This document shows, in pieces, positions 57,801-64,000 of a stretch of 64,000 nt of DNA. Position numbers and translations under genes: made by a program. Source of the stretch: Pirellulaceae bacterium (GTDB lineage: Bacteria; Planctomycetota; Planctomycetia; Pirellulales; Pirellulaceae); contig JAQWSU010000004.1 in NCBI GenBank assembly GCA_029243025.1, positions 31,669-95,668 of the forward strand, in the 5' to 3' direction. How positions within the stretch are numbered: position 1 is the first letter of the stretch; each line of letters begins with the position of its first letter. The notes under the pieces are model-generated. The model did not search any database and was not told the DNA's origin. It worked only from the letters and a program-made list of their open reading frames with translations.

Positions 57801-60800
57801 TGGCGTTTACACGAATTCTTACGAAGCAAATCTGCAAGAGACATTTGATAACAAGACAGTCTACGTCGGATTTACTGGCGGTACAGGAACGCAGGACTCG
57901 AAACAATCCATCAAGAATTTCCTGCTGGCTTACGACCCGTCTCACAGCAGTCCGAACATTCAGAGTGGTACGCCTTGGCAAGTGGGTGACATTTCCACCG
58001 TGCAGGGTTTCAGCGACTTCACCGCGGTCGCAGCAACACCTTTCACGGCCGATGTAAGAGCGGACTCGATTCAGCTTACGGATGGGGAGGTGGATACGGC
58101 AACCGCCGCTTGGCTGGATCGGAAAATACCAACCGGTTTTGGATTTACGTTAGATTTCACCTATCAGGCCGACGGTACGAAAGCCGCAGATGGAGTCGCT
58201 CTCGTCTTTCAGAATCAGGGCAAAAAAGCCGTCGGCAACTCCGGTGGCAGTCTTGGCTATGAAGGCATCACCGGTGAGACGGCGGCTTACAAGATCAATA
58301 TTTATGAGCAGAATCAGAGCGGGACGCTGTTTACCACGAGCAGTTCGCCAAATAACAATTATCTGTCAACGGACCCGGTGAAACTCGCCTCTGGCAACCC
58401 GATTCAAATCAACCTCATTTACGATCCAATCAGTCAAACCATCACGGAAACGCTCGTCGATACCATCAGCAAGACCTCTTACCAACGCAAGCATCAAAAC
58501 GTCGACTTGTCGGACGTGGGCTCCACGACTTTTATAGGATTCACCGGTGGCAGCGGCGGCGAAACGGCCATCCAAACGGTCAGCGACTTTCATTTGACGT
58601 TCCTGCAAGGATTTGATGACTTTACCGGTGGCATCGGCAAACCGTTTACCTCGGCAGCGGGTAAAAGCGCACAGGTCACTGCGACGGTCAACACCAACCA
58701 AATTGAGCTAACCAATGGTGAAGCGGTGATTGCAACCGCTGCTTGGCTGAGCCAACCCATTCCAATCGACAAAGATTTCCGGGTTGGTTTCACCTATGAG
58801 GGCAGTGGCGAATCAGACGGTATCGCCCTCGTCTGGCAAAACCAGGGGCTTAAGGCTGTAGGAAACAACGGAAGCAGCCTGGGTTTTGTTGGCATCACTG
58901 GCAATACAGCTGCCTACCAGATGAATCTTTACAATTATGCGCAAGGCAGTAACCTGATCACCGGCACGAACTTTGTCACGACCAATACTTCCGGCGATTA
59001 CCGTGCGACCGGCGACGTCAAATTGAATTCGGGAAATCCGATCAAGGTTCAACTCGCGTATGATGCCGATCAGAAAAAACTGACCGAAACTCTCGCCGAC
59101 CCGACAGAAGGCACGTCCTATCAGCACATCTATGACGACGTCGATTTCTCCTCGAGCTTGGGTGCCTATGAAGCCGTGATGAACGGCAATTTTGAAACGA
59201 ATGCTGATCGTTTCACGGTGTGGCCCGGGTATATCGGCGGAGAAAACCCCGACGAAATTGCCGGTTGGACAGGCAGCGGACTCTATGGAATCAATCCCAT
59301 TGCCGACGGTAACGCCCCGTTTCGTGATAACGGTAACAACAAGACACACGTCGCTTTTCTGCAGGGAGAAAGTTCACTCGAACAAACGATCACCAATTTC
59401 GAAGTGGGCACGAATTACACCCTGGGGATCGATTTCAATTCCCGAGAATGGGGTGGAGCTTTTCCAATTGGCAAGGTGTATGTGAACGATGTTTGGATTG
59501 GAAATCTTACCGGTGGGTCGAATAACAACACTCAGGTAATCCCCGTCGGAGGAAATAATTCCTGGTATAACGTCGACCTGCCATTCCCGGCGAATTCCGA
59601 CGTAAACACGATTCGTATCGAATCGATGCCAAGTGACGAGGGTGACACAACCCTACTCATTGACAACGTCACGTTGACCCTTTCCACAAAAGCAGACAGC
59701 GCTTACCTAGGATTTACTGGCAGCAGTGGATCGGGCACGGCAAATCAGAAGGTTAGTGATTTCAGCTTGGCCGTCGACACCGATCCACTCGGCGATCTTG
59801 ATCCGATCAACGGATTCACGAGCTTTAACCAAGGTATTGGCAAGAATTCGGTCAAGGCCAAGGTCAAGCCAAACCAGATTCAGCTAACCGACGGCACTCC
59901 GTCGATTGCGACGGCCGCTTGGCTGCGATCTCCGGTCCCCACCACAGAAAGTTTCGAAGTCGGGTTCACATATACGGCTGGTGGTGATCAGGCCGCAGAC
60001 GGAATTGCGTTGGTCTGGCAAACCCAGGGGCTCAATGCGGTCGGAGCTGAGGGAGGCTACTTGGGTTACGTCCACGAAACTAATGCTGATGACATCTTCG
60101 GCAACAAAGCCGCCTATCAAATCAATCTTTACGATTATGCGCAAGGCACTGAGCTGATCACCGGCACGAATTTTGTCGTCGGTGATTACTCGATGAAATA
60201 CAAGTCGACTGACAAGGTTAACCTCGCTTCCGGAAATCCGATCAAGGTCACACTGGTCTACGACGCGGAAAAAAACACCTTAACAGAAACCCTCCTCGAT
60301 ACCATCACGAATGAAAAATCTGAGCGTCCCCATGACGTTGACCTAGCTTCCGCGTTAGGACAGGACCGTGCTTACCTCGGGTTTACTGGCGGCAGCGGAG
60401 CGTCGACGGCGATCCAGGTCGTTAGCGATTTTCATTTCGCACTGAAATCTCAGGCTCAATACGATTTCCATGAAGATCTATCGGCTTCCCTGATTGGAGC
60501 AGCGCCGACCGTTGGCGTGCCCTATTCCAGCGAGGACATTGATCCCCAGAATTATCCCTTCCCTGAGGCCTACAAGACCCAACTGACAACGAGGGTTCGG
60601 GCAGATCATCCGATCGGAATCGATTTCTCGCAGATTCGAACGGGGAATCTGCAGATTGGAACGGATAGCGACTTAACGCTCAATGGTCGCATCCGCCTTC
60701 CGGGGAACGTACAGATTTCAAGTGGTGGTTCGATCGCAGCAGGCTCCAGTGGATCGGTCTCCGGGCAGAATGTGACGCTAATTGCCAAAGGGAACGATGC

Positions 60801-63800
60801 GACGATTGGTGCGGAGAATGCCCCGCTAAAGCTATCCCTCACTGACGGATCCCTGACCGCTGTGGGTCTACAAGGAATTTATATTTCCTCACCGGGTGAT
60901 TTGCCTGTCAACTTAGTTGTGAATGAACCGGTCGTTGCGGGATTCGCAGAGGGAGCCGAAAGTTGGTCGACCGTCAACAAGACGCAACCGTTAACAGGTT
61001 TGCAGGACTTTGTGATCCGGGGGAACGCTACCTTCGTCGACGGAGAGTCCCTAACGCTGTCCGACAACACGATGGCAAAGGCTTCGGCTGCCTGGTATCC
61101 CCATGAGATTTCTACGGCAAAGTTCAACGTTTCGTTTACCTATCAGGCAAGCGGCGACATGGAAGCGGATGGAGTCGCCTTCGTTCTTCAGAACCAAGGC
61201 ACCCATGCACTAGGTGAAAACGGCAGCAGACTAGGTTACGTCGGGATTCCGGGCAACAAAGCTGCCTACCAAATGAACCTTTACAATTATGGACAAGGCT
61301 CTGAGCTGATCACCGGCACCAATTTCGTGACGACCGATACTTCGGCAAGCTACCATGCGACAGGCGAAGTCGATTTAGCCTCAGGCAATCCGATCGATGT
61401 GCAACTGTTTTTTGATTCCGAACATCAGACGGTCATCGCGTCGCTCAAGGATACAGCCACCGACAAATCCTACTCCCACACTTATACCGACATTGAATTA
61501 CCCTCCTTGCTCGGTAAGACAGCCTGGTTCGGCTTCACGGGAGCCACCGGATCTGGCACCTCGATTCAAACGATCTCCAATTTCGAATACCAATCTGAAC
61601 TGCCATTGCTGTTTGGCCCGGAGTTGACTCTAACCTCTTCATCAGGAATTTCTCAACAGGCGAGTGCTGCTTGGCTGACGGAGACCGTTAAGACAGACAC
61701 GCCGCTTCGAATCGAGTTTGTTTACCAGGCGGATGTCGAACAAGCAGGCGGCATAGGTGCGCAAGGCGGAACGGCATTGGTTTGGCAAAACGAAGGCCCC
61801 AACGCGATTGGAAATACCAGTGAGGCGAAATACCTGGCTTATCACGGTATCGTTGGTAACTCCGCTGCCTATCAAATTAATCTCGACGACAACTGGACCG
61901 TCGGAACCCAGTTCGCCACGAACGGCAAATACGGCTCCTATCAGTCAACCGGCGATGTCGATCTTGCAAGCGGCCATCCGATCAAGATTTCGTTGACCTA
62001 CGTTCCGTCCACGAGCCATCTCGTCGAATCGCTGCTGGATCTGAAAACCGGTCAGAGTTGGCAGACGAAGCATTCCGTCAACTTGGAACAGGTTCTCGAT
62101 GCGAAAGAAACCTATTTCGGATTTACCGCTGCGAGCAGTGAGCGTGTAGGCCAAAAAGCAGTCGATCTACTTGTTATCAACGATGTGGAATCTCTGGGCG
62201 AGATCGTTTTGACTGCCAAGGGCAACATCATTGCTCAAACTGACGATTCGCTCATCCGCGCCGGTGTCTTGACGTTGAATTCGAACAGCGGTGCGATCGG
62301 TACGAAGGAAGTCCCGCTGCGGGTGCAATTGGATTCGCAAACACTAGAGAATGGCACCATCCAGGGAGGCATTCTTAATGCGACGGCGCAGCAAGACATT
62401 ACCGTGTTGCAGCCGACAGACGACTTGCGAGTCGGCAAGATACAAACGCCAGGAACCGTCCAACTAACGACGATGGCAGGCCGTATATTAGATGGACTCT
62501 CTCTTGATTCCGCAGAGCTTAATCGATTCGAGTTAACCCCAGAGCAGCGGCAGGAAGTTCTCGGATTTTTGAGCAGTAAGCCAGAGAATCCGGTCAAGGA
62601 TAACGTCTCTAGCTTCGAAGCAGCTGTCAATGCGAGATACTTGATGTATTGGAGATTGACTCCGCCTGTAACGATCGACCCATCTCCCACGTGGAATGCG
62701 TGGGATCCGGGTGATTGGGGCGAGATCGTCACGATCACCGATCCACAGGGTATCTCCCGACAGATCTATCAGTTAACTTCGACCGGAATTGAAGCACTTC
62801 GCCCCGTGTATGAAATGGCAAGTGAGGAACAAATCCCGGCGTCGGATTCTGAGGTTCAGCAATGGGCCGACCTGACCTGGCAACAGTGCATCACTCGATT
62901 TGCCGACCCACTGGCGTTCGGACCGAACTGGGACAGTCGTCCTCAGTTCCTCCAGTACGACGGAGAGTATCTGTACAAAGCTTCCGACGAAACGGTCGCC
63001 AGCATTGCGGCTGCGACCGTCAATCCGGACAATCTAATGACGTTTGTATCCGAAGATGCCCTCGCCTCCCCATCAGTGATTCCACTGTTACCCATCCAAA
63101 CGAACATTCAGGCCGGAAATCTAGAATTAAACTCCACGGATTCAATCGGTCTCTACCAGGAGACCATTGAGATCAGCCTAGATGCCATCGCAAATCAGGA
63201 ACTGACGGTCGAAGAAAAAGAGATCCTGCGTACTGCCAGTAGGCCAGGCGAAATCCTCATCGTGGGTTGGAACGAACTCGGCGAAAAGGTTTATTACGAG
63301 GACCAACAACCGCCAAATAATGTCATACCAACGGCGTTACAAATTGCCTTTCATCGACCGCTCGTAACCGAGATTGCTTCTACCGGCAGTCTCTCCGCCA
63401 CAGCAGATCAAAACATTTTGATCACGCAGCACAAGGGTGATCTCCAACTCAAGGAAGTCTCCAGCCATAACCAAGCACTCGTCCGTATCGAATCGGATGG
63501 CAACCTTGTCTCGTCTACAGGTGAAAAACCCGTAATATCCGCTGGCGACTTGAATCTGATTTCCGGCGGATCATTGGGAACCGCTGACGTCGCGCTCGAT
63601 GTAGACGCTTCCGGACAATTCGACGCGGTTACCGAAGCCGATCTCTGGATCGCATCGAATTCGTCGCTCTCGCTGGGCGAGGTAATCGCCGAAGGCAGCT
63701 TAAACTTGCAGGTCGAGGGCTCCGTAACGGACGCTTTGGCATCGGAACGGAATTCATTCTCAGGGTTCAACGGAGATGGTACCGGCTGGACCGCCGATGA

Positions 63801-64000
63801 AACAGAAGGTTCCGTCGTCGTATCCGACGACACATTGGTTTTAACCAACGATGCAAACGCAGGGGGCGGGGATACGACCACTGGAAGTAATAGTCCCTAC
63901 TCAAGCATAGCCAGCTTAGTAAAAGACGATTCGGTCAAGCTCAACGGCGACTTCCATATCGGCTTCATCTTTCAATCAGCAAGCCCAAGTCTCCGTTTCG
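45814..64000 (+). CDS. giant adhesin-like exoprotein, 3' end outside window
   Basis: From ATG 45814 the frame is open to the right edge: at least 6,062 codons without stop. Residues 1-50 are Arg/His/Ser-rich and end in ERLEYRLMLT (E42-T51), a degenerate form of the LExRxLLS motif found at the start of planctomycete giant exoproteins. Residues ~430-1170 include x-GNVYYLIV/GQTYYAFNV-type beta repeats and three SDPWEI/SPWLI/DPWVL repeats. Residues ~1200-3400 are FhaB/LktA-like repeats, alternating A-V-x-N/S segments with V-x-V-x-A strands. Residues ~3845-5455 hold six L-type-lectin-like domains; a seventh starts near 5977. No transmembrane anchor or secretion domain is visible in this part. Likely a surface adhesin. 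Confidence 0.9.
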   Translation, partial: MYNQKWNSIRLRSWAESICNSRHRRRTDHQHSLRRNLNTGAERLEYRLMLTTTCPDDITQYIPGDYEPDKKRDVSIDKALCYTGNITLQGKDSLTVNADIMSSEGTVTLELSHKLPNFDISALDQIADLFSALVHESSITIGSETTDGTDSTAVRISGHTGVTITADAGVNDSQVWDSVWSSGLSNLIRVGLEVTEKPDVFSLPVTVQVWKPNATILLENANIVADHGEVTIKSEATAIAKGKAVWNRVLKNDLGYDKNAFAAGEFYTDAQATVDVNSTVISGNSVEISTSVENEIELEVAALQNTGISTTNPKAIAIGLGFTELNTTSKVTVDEDSLISSDGDITIESEASAGSENGVKAAAYRDGLVGVAFGYSQAGAEVSVDVKGQVTSTSNESTESDTALASLEFNPAFQVDFETNRVSYSGPNDFETGDAARFTSSNLGTIPGLIPGNVYYLIVDTENNQLQFAHTAEEAAAGEAISLGNKFPTLRKGPSENHIDVPVTLTAVDSNQQSLILFGYDKTLDGKPLFEDGDTVQYQPALEKSLGYLNPQGELVELDSKKDYRVQIVESEVSGFPLAIQLQEMDSTPIAVTGAAYLENPVTGIKYPISAYDMGSGEVDLGVASLDASGETITKVPPSTPVKQGDALKFYPGLNEQVTSFQRGNTYWAIVDDDKSDLIRLADSLDQATAADPAIQAAIPQLTANRSGTQVTFPIGTFEPGIGLVFSEDPDLPDRTAVVYREVKDKPMAGLTDGQTYYAFNVNNTNANPAVPQYVLTLMESAEASPGIMMGSDASRGTFTLTVQVTEEETATTSELAWNASSQEVATAINELDVSGVTVTGAGKLSDPWEIYGLDPSQLNVDSLQLLDSIDQQTNMQMTSANQVEFTYGQSLKDPESGTIFEITGANIDNGQIKLKLSDPAPVTQVDSMNLTGGEATFSSLDAGALQMFSFATEGSFSLTVTDRNGNASSTGALAYNIAPADLADRLNDLSGVDSVSAIGQGNLLSPWLISGLEQDSVSVDSSLLTWDGSPTSMVTDVLNSPVDKVWTDADGGDFTLTLSTAGQSVTTAPIAFDASAADVNIALRALSGVTSQVTGSGQAGDPWVLHSHSQPILTGDPLTFQDSWNLPGMGLLNGETYYAVNPEQTLDPQTLVIGLAASVADANTTTPTLVDMRPYIPLTSGPPTLMTGGTVTLTEEPEPTGITVTASLESENSASSTSTLGSFPLLAYFVNAGKEGKNNYVDRKSKIEREIEEKIPEDFKQISNSFELSGAIAVQNVDNTVEAKIRPTGKIASSGNVTVKSYINENVSTLVDTGLSKSAVNENGNQGAVAIAIGVAVVENTSTAVVESDAFVTGGDAVEVSSEIEYEPPWSSWTNWSENDKEDNASNVIDVIKNLAFGDVGFLSSAFNTTANVGVPGNQEKMDYVVTGSFTVETITNTNLAQIADGAQINQTFDFQQWDAGNSTRKSAPPFVLSNENTVTVHAETTVEQIGLAGQLYIALPFLFDGIKKDDKLNSVAPFQSAAKNAFGGSVTFFVMKEDTQALIGGAYPDNSDGSQNPTNIKYGNGGLNVTAESQSTIVQIGQATGNSSRWGVEGSLAYLLIGEPLDSDADRGKTVGAQIITENSPVNLVAVDGTTGAVDVSAEDTSDLWAVSGAVLLGTTKGIGISGSTVEFTRDVVAAVGSKTQGGTAKTSSLNSPGDFTIDAVSDGTIVPLSIVGVFPSTRNGAELFKNHVPNENQDAAANNNQGKWGLGLSGDFAGAFVDDQTYAYLNDRGSAFGSKSDGDNFNTLKISSSNNTSLNPIAGQAVIAVSEGLAVSEADNKSLAGIAGSVAMAVVDSDVQAFLGNTTIQSFALELEARNDKKIGSCAAGLQVARPTGADLQIAGSVVVNEITNTTQASIAKLTATDNIGEISITALSTDEIWGAAGTIAVTFDRRSLGEQENRPEAKTVFGVGMSAVWNEIDNTTTAEVTDSPISQSDGRVTVAAEDFTESRVLSAGVDVVVPAGTSVEIGGMWATNFLHPTTTAQIENSSIESVSKNTEPLLVTAVLAPVLQSFAGYFSLDIGKPLSRDNDQLGIGVGAAVVVTRLGDEEGDSETLAQINDSPVAWSGNVTVQAHTGELNPDTEKYVPDQSQAADFSEDKNVHSLAIAGSAQGQDSAKSKFELGLVVNGAVIVTDSQVGTTALLEKSVIKPADSESNSKPTVAVLATNQLTYLTDAGGVAMSGSIAVKGKSVQIAVGGADNSFTSTNSTSATVEQAEEVTAASLQVAATLSPDIENYAFGVAVSVAISPAGDGGGLGCSGAFLQLNQTDTAEAGITKSTVTVDQFISVKADDTSTVQTSTGAGSLQISLSGVGAVAIAPSAVTNKVTLNNQVLAWIGSKPLTDKSAPLVDQAASDSSSVTAGGMITVQAACKRDVDTVAVAAAVSVALAPEYNSFALSGSGASSSVTTNGIVKAAANGIQSLTLSGTDKSTISAKAEGTVNASVGSGAGSIGWVGGAIGVSLAEIHNNDQIVAEIENSQITTGPIGSPVSVTAADKVQYNTKSVATSLSIAIGGAAAGGNSNITSKPKVVADVGQGTTITPTPDGIPGELTVSAEGAETINAQMYGGTLGLGSVGGFRSDVHKDGLIRAGVGHAKNGLELENLSVTANSHHKIDTSGYSITVGGLAGSGETHRFEYEDKIIACLGADFDVNSEDDCSAGDSMVPLPKINVAGDSIVSATANTTASSSDTGDPGTDQEGYNIGGLGVGVFKTYSTYSPVLKTVVTDLHLMGEGGLDLEAVVSGESNSRAVSGSGGLIAGDATHANNTIAPEASVILDGAQIDMMKNGADASLIAQTNVNYDTYSNAIQASLAGGSGARVYNTFTPNAEITLKSHSRLTNQGPISLWSDNTIKRKPDTDDAKVDKNNVFGALNSVRGGAGGVIEGAGASADTTYNGTATIQLGSAADDTAEITSNSTDSSGVSILATQQIRSEEFVAQEVGGLVPIGRVNNTLTIELTNKVEANNANVNATGDLAIATAVDVETVTESLAQSQGIGSAYSNASVDVTTTETISISGDSGSTIIANDVTIAAGGHQAPIKVGISPQISSASLAFSHGMVHSHDADMTISQDNSIEIAKGTHVAATLDNVRIDATPESTSNSYHQSAGAMSVGVFDRADMKAQPVTPTKNLKVIIDGMVTAASPQMSVDLSVDDIKNTVNLDVNNQQYSVPIAADEFSDQLIADQGNDPSNPFVSFLAAANQSTNVDLSKSDLDPATIKQIKSRSSLPEDFPAFRLQNMIVPQGSILVISDTIEGTGSLNANISELTINNPTDFWLILDGINSPGNPQAGEIVLRKTSGEMFDDAPDKLDLQPAENPTPTITVSLTSSDDSPNTHSPPGLVISGALNAPSSDVTLSNQNGPIIELAPINARSVTISSPNSAFVVDIPNAYWGAGGDFGPAFEQAAKLNPLHPPADDNASTTTAYPQYPQYRLGNTPFRPGWKQQQQGEYTAWDANLLATAAADSLYAGSQPNDLSDFAKFLTDQNAVLFGNCRYIAAGCDNSSQGAASHVGSGRGFLKNETSSTYQASDGTDYPLVVPSLPVEAMGWTESVSQQLTGSVTAAQLFINAETIDVNAPINIGKLHNLSIIFDEALGTKLALYRIDYQIGLEPNPLYEIPGIGAQASDISATYDARTNDITLSAVNSAAHMTAFLEGQIISTLEGSLINMMGGLGLASIQNNSGIPLILNDIDSGTAAVRANVEFRDHLSGINTRYEYRVNEGVAVYTTTAGDNYPETPDAVQQFDSVQYQPVPGTLLSNVEEQDVFRTFGELSVSEDGEDEAWSPNGSWNFGEVHTVGFDDFLFVNPAQEKSSSEYPLSLTTTTNQASAAWLTKPLDITRDFTVSFHYESQPGNTNDIADGITFAFQTQQPRNDLVGKPGGNLGYVGLTDPTAAYQINLFESNTRGTNFVTKNTNESYQNTSPVELCSTDHKHRTLQVQLYYNAEEHKVYETLTQGSNGVYTNSYEANLQETFDNKTVYVGFTGGTGTQDSKQSIKNFLLAYDPSHSSPNIQSGTPWQVGDISTVQGFSDFTAVAATPFTADVRADSIQLTDGEVDTATAAWLDRKIPTGFGFTLDFTYQADGTKAADGVALVFQNQGKKAVGNSGGSLGYEGITGETAAYKINIYEQNQSGTLFTTSSSPNNNYLSTDPVKLASGNPIQINLIYDPISQTITETLVDTISKTSYQRKHQNVDLSDVGSTTFIGFTGGSGGETAIQTVSDFHLTFLQGFDDFTGGIGKPFTSAAGKSAQVTATVNTNQIELTNGEAVIATAAWLSQPIPIDKDFRVGFTYEGSGESDGIALVWQNQGLKAVGNNGSSLGFVGITGNTAAYQMNLYNYAQGSNLITGTNFVTTNTSGDYRATGDVKLNSGNPIKVQLAYDADQKKLTETLADPTEGTSYQHIYDDVDFSSSLGAYEAVMNGNFETNADRFTVWPGYIGGENPDEIAGWTGSGLYGINPIADGNAPFRDNGNNKTHVAFLQGESSLEQTITNFEVGTNYTLGIDFNSREWGGAFPIGKVYVNDVWIGNLTGGSNNNTQVIPVGGNNSWYNVDLPFPANSDVNTIRIESMPSDEGDTTLLIDNVTLTLSTKADSAYLGFTGSSGSGTANQKVSDFSLAVDTDPLGDLDPINGFTSFNQGIGKNSVKAKVKPNQIQLTDGTPSIATAAWLRSPVPTTESFEVGFTYTAGGDQAADGIALVWQTQGLNAVGAEGGYLGYVHETNADDIFGNKAAYQINLYDYAQGTELITGTNFVVGDYSMKYKSTDKVNLASGNPIKVTLVYDAEKNTLTETLLDTITNEKSERPHDVDLASALGQDRAYLGFTGGSGASTAIQVVSDFHFALKSQAQYDFHEDLSASLIGAAPTVGVPYSSEDIDPQNYPFPEAYKTQLTTRVRADHPIGIDFSQIRTGNLQIGTDSDLTLNGRIRLPGNVQISSGGSIAAGSSGSVSGQNVTLIAKGNDATIGAENAPLKLSLTDGSLTAVGLQGIYISSPGDLPVNLVVNEPVVAGFAEGAESWSTVNKTQPLTGLQDFVIRGNATFVDGESLTLSDNTMAKASAAWYPHEISTAKFNVSFTYQASGDMEADGVAFVLQNQGTHALGENGSRLGYVGIPGNKAAYQMNLYNYGQGSELITGTNFVTTDTSASYHATGEVDLASGNPIDVQLFFDSEHQTVIASLKDTATDKSYSHTYTDIELPSLLGKTAWFGFTGATGSGTSIQTISNFEYQSELPLLFGPELTLTSSSGISQQASAAWLTETVKTDTPLRIEFVYQADVEQAGGIGAQGGTALVWQNEGPNAIGNTSEAKYLAYHGIVGNSAAYQINLDDNWTVGTQFATNGKYGSYQSTGDVDLASGHPIKISLTYVPSTSHLVESLLDLKTGQSWQTKHSVNLEQVLDAKETYFGFTAASSERVGQKAVDLLVINDVESLGEIVLTAKGNIIAQTDDSLIRAGVLTLNSNSGAIGTKEVPLRVQLDSQTLENGTIQGGILNATAQQDITVLQPTDDLRVGKIQTPGTVQLTTMAGRILDGLSLDSAELNRFELTPEQRQEVLGFLSSKPENPVKDNVSSFEAAVNARYLMYWRLTPPVTIDPSPTWNAWDPGDWGEIVTITDPQGISRQIYQLTSTGIEALRPVYEMASEEQIPASDSEVQQWADLTWQQCITRFADPLAFGPNWDSRPQFLQYDGEYLYKASDETVASIAAATVNPDNLMTFVSEDALASPSVIPLLPIQTNIQAGNLELNSTDSIGLYQETIEISLDAIANQELTVEEKEILRTASRPGEILIVGWNELGEKVYYEDQQPPNNVIPTALQIAFHRPLVTEIASTGSLSATADQNILITQHKGDLQLKEVSSHNQALVRIESDGNLVSSTGEKPVISAGDLNLISGGSLGTADVALDVDASGQFDAVTEADLWIASNSSLSLGEVIAEGSLNLQVEGSVTDALASERNSFSGFNGDGTGWTADETEGSVVVSDDTLVLTNDANAGGGDTTTGSNSPYSSIASLVKDDSVKLNGDFHIGFIFQSASPSLRF
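48252..49131 (+). repeat. three related beta repeats ending in D/S-P-W
   Basis: Within the giant protein, segments AWNASSQEVATAINELDVSG, AYNIAPADLADRLNDLSGV and AFDASAADVNIALRALSGV are each followed by a V-x-G-x-G turn and SDPWEI, LSPWLI or GDPWVL. They start near 48262, 48736 and 49030. The helix-plus-strand pattern (A-x-N/D-x-S-x-x-D-V-x-x-A-L-x-x-L-x-G-V) recurs in many planctomycete giant proteins. Confidence 0.75.
57361..62172 (+). repeat. six L-type-lectin-like domain repeats
   Basis: Domains begin at about 57361, 57997, 58606, 59803, 60991 and 61603. Each carries the series ASAAWL, a hydrophobic FxVxFxYxA strand, ADGIALVWQNQG or similar, AVGxxGxxLGYxGI, AAYQINLY, ASGNPIKVxLxYD, and AYLGFTGGSGxxTxIQxVSDF. 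This is the order of strands in legume-lectin-like concanavalin folds of bacterial proteins. Parts are nearly identical at DNA level (54-bp blocks at 58927, 60127 and 61279), so domains 3, 4 and 5 have probably duplicated or exchanged sequence recently. A seventh copy starts near 63742 and is cut by the window. Confidence 0.8.
59170..59700 (+). other. module inserted inside lectin-like domain 3
   Basis: Domain 3 breaks after DDVDFSSSLGAY and resumes at AYLGFTGSSGSGTANQKVSD, while the other copies join these two parts directly. The ~177 inserted codons begin MNGNFETNADRFTVWPGYI and include EIAGWTGSGLYGINPI, LQGESSLEQTITNF and TTLLIDNVTLTLS. This is the pattern of DUF642/CBM-like galactose-binding beta-sandwiches (N-G-x-F-E ... 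W ... DNV). The carbohydrate preference is not known. Confidence 0.72.

Overview
The window reads as a chromosome segment from a planctomycete, probably near the Pirellulales. The support is: a DUF1598 protein, a giant exoprotein with an LExRxxL-type N-terminal motif, a TPR/FG-GAP/ASPIC lipoprotein, and bacterial homologues of the methanofuran pathway linked to tetrahydromethanopterin C1 metabolism. G+C looks moderate. No tRNA, rRNA, CRISPR array or intact insertion sequence was seen.

Layout. 1-642: 5' part of a secreted protein gene leaving the window on the left. 1309-6712: a glycan cluster with a radical SAM enzyme, a GT2-like transferase, a GT15-like transferase (a family known mainly from fungi) and two fucosyltransferase-fold proteins, the last convergent. 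6713-11418: sparse DNA with two hypothetical proteins, a PfpI-like protein, a small orphan and gene remnants. 11419-20722: metabolic and transport genes, including a choline-transporter-like symporter overlapping a phosphatidylcholine synthase, a CBS protein with a HEPN-like tail, and a response regulator overlapping a metzincin gene. 21744-28442: a 1,115-residue lipoprotein, a tRNA-dihydrouridine synthase and an extended alanine/glycine:cation symporter. 28714-34723: an iron-sulfur assembly operon, sufR-nuoB-sufC-sufB-sufD-(Rieske::SufT), with no cysteine desulfurase in view.

35443-40281: a polytopic membrane protein coupled to mfnD-, mfnF- and mfnE-like genes, consistent with assembly of a methanofuran-type C1 carrier. 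40278-44874: a DUF1598 protein, an FHA-GAF-AAA+-Fis sigma-54 activator and a TIGR04283-type glycosyltransferase.

45814-64000: one reading frame stays open to the right edge, giving at least 6,062 codons. The protein starts with an Arg-rich segment and a degenerate planctomycete giant-protein signature. It continues with adhesin-like beta repeats of the FhaB/LktA style and ends, as far as visible, in a row of L-type-lectin-like domains, one of which carries an inserted carbohydrate-binding-like module. This gene is the most unusual object in the window. The glycan cluster, the choline-to-phosphatidylcholine pair and the methanofuran operon are the clearest cases of adjacent genes forming a pathway.
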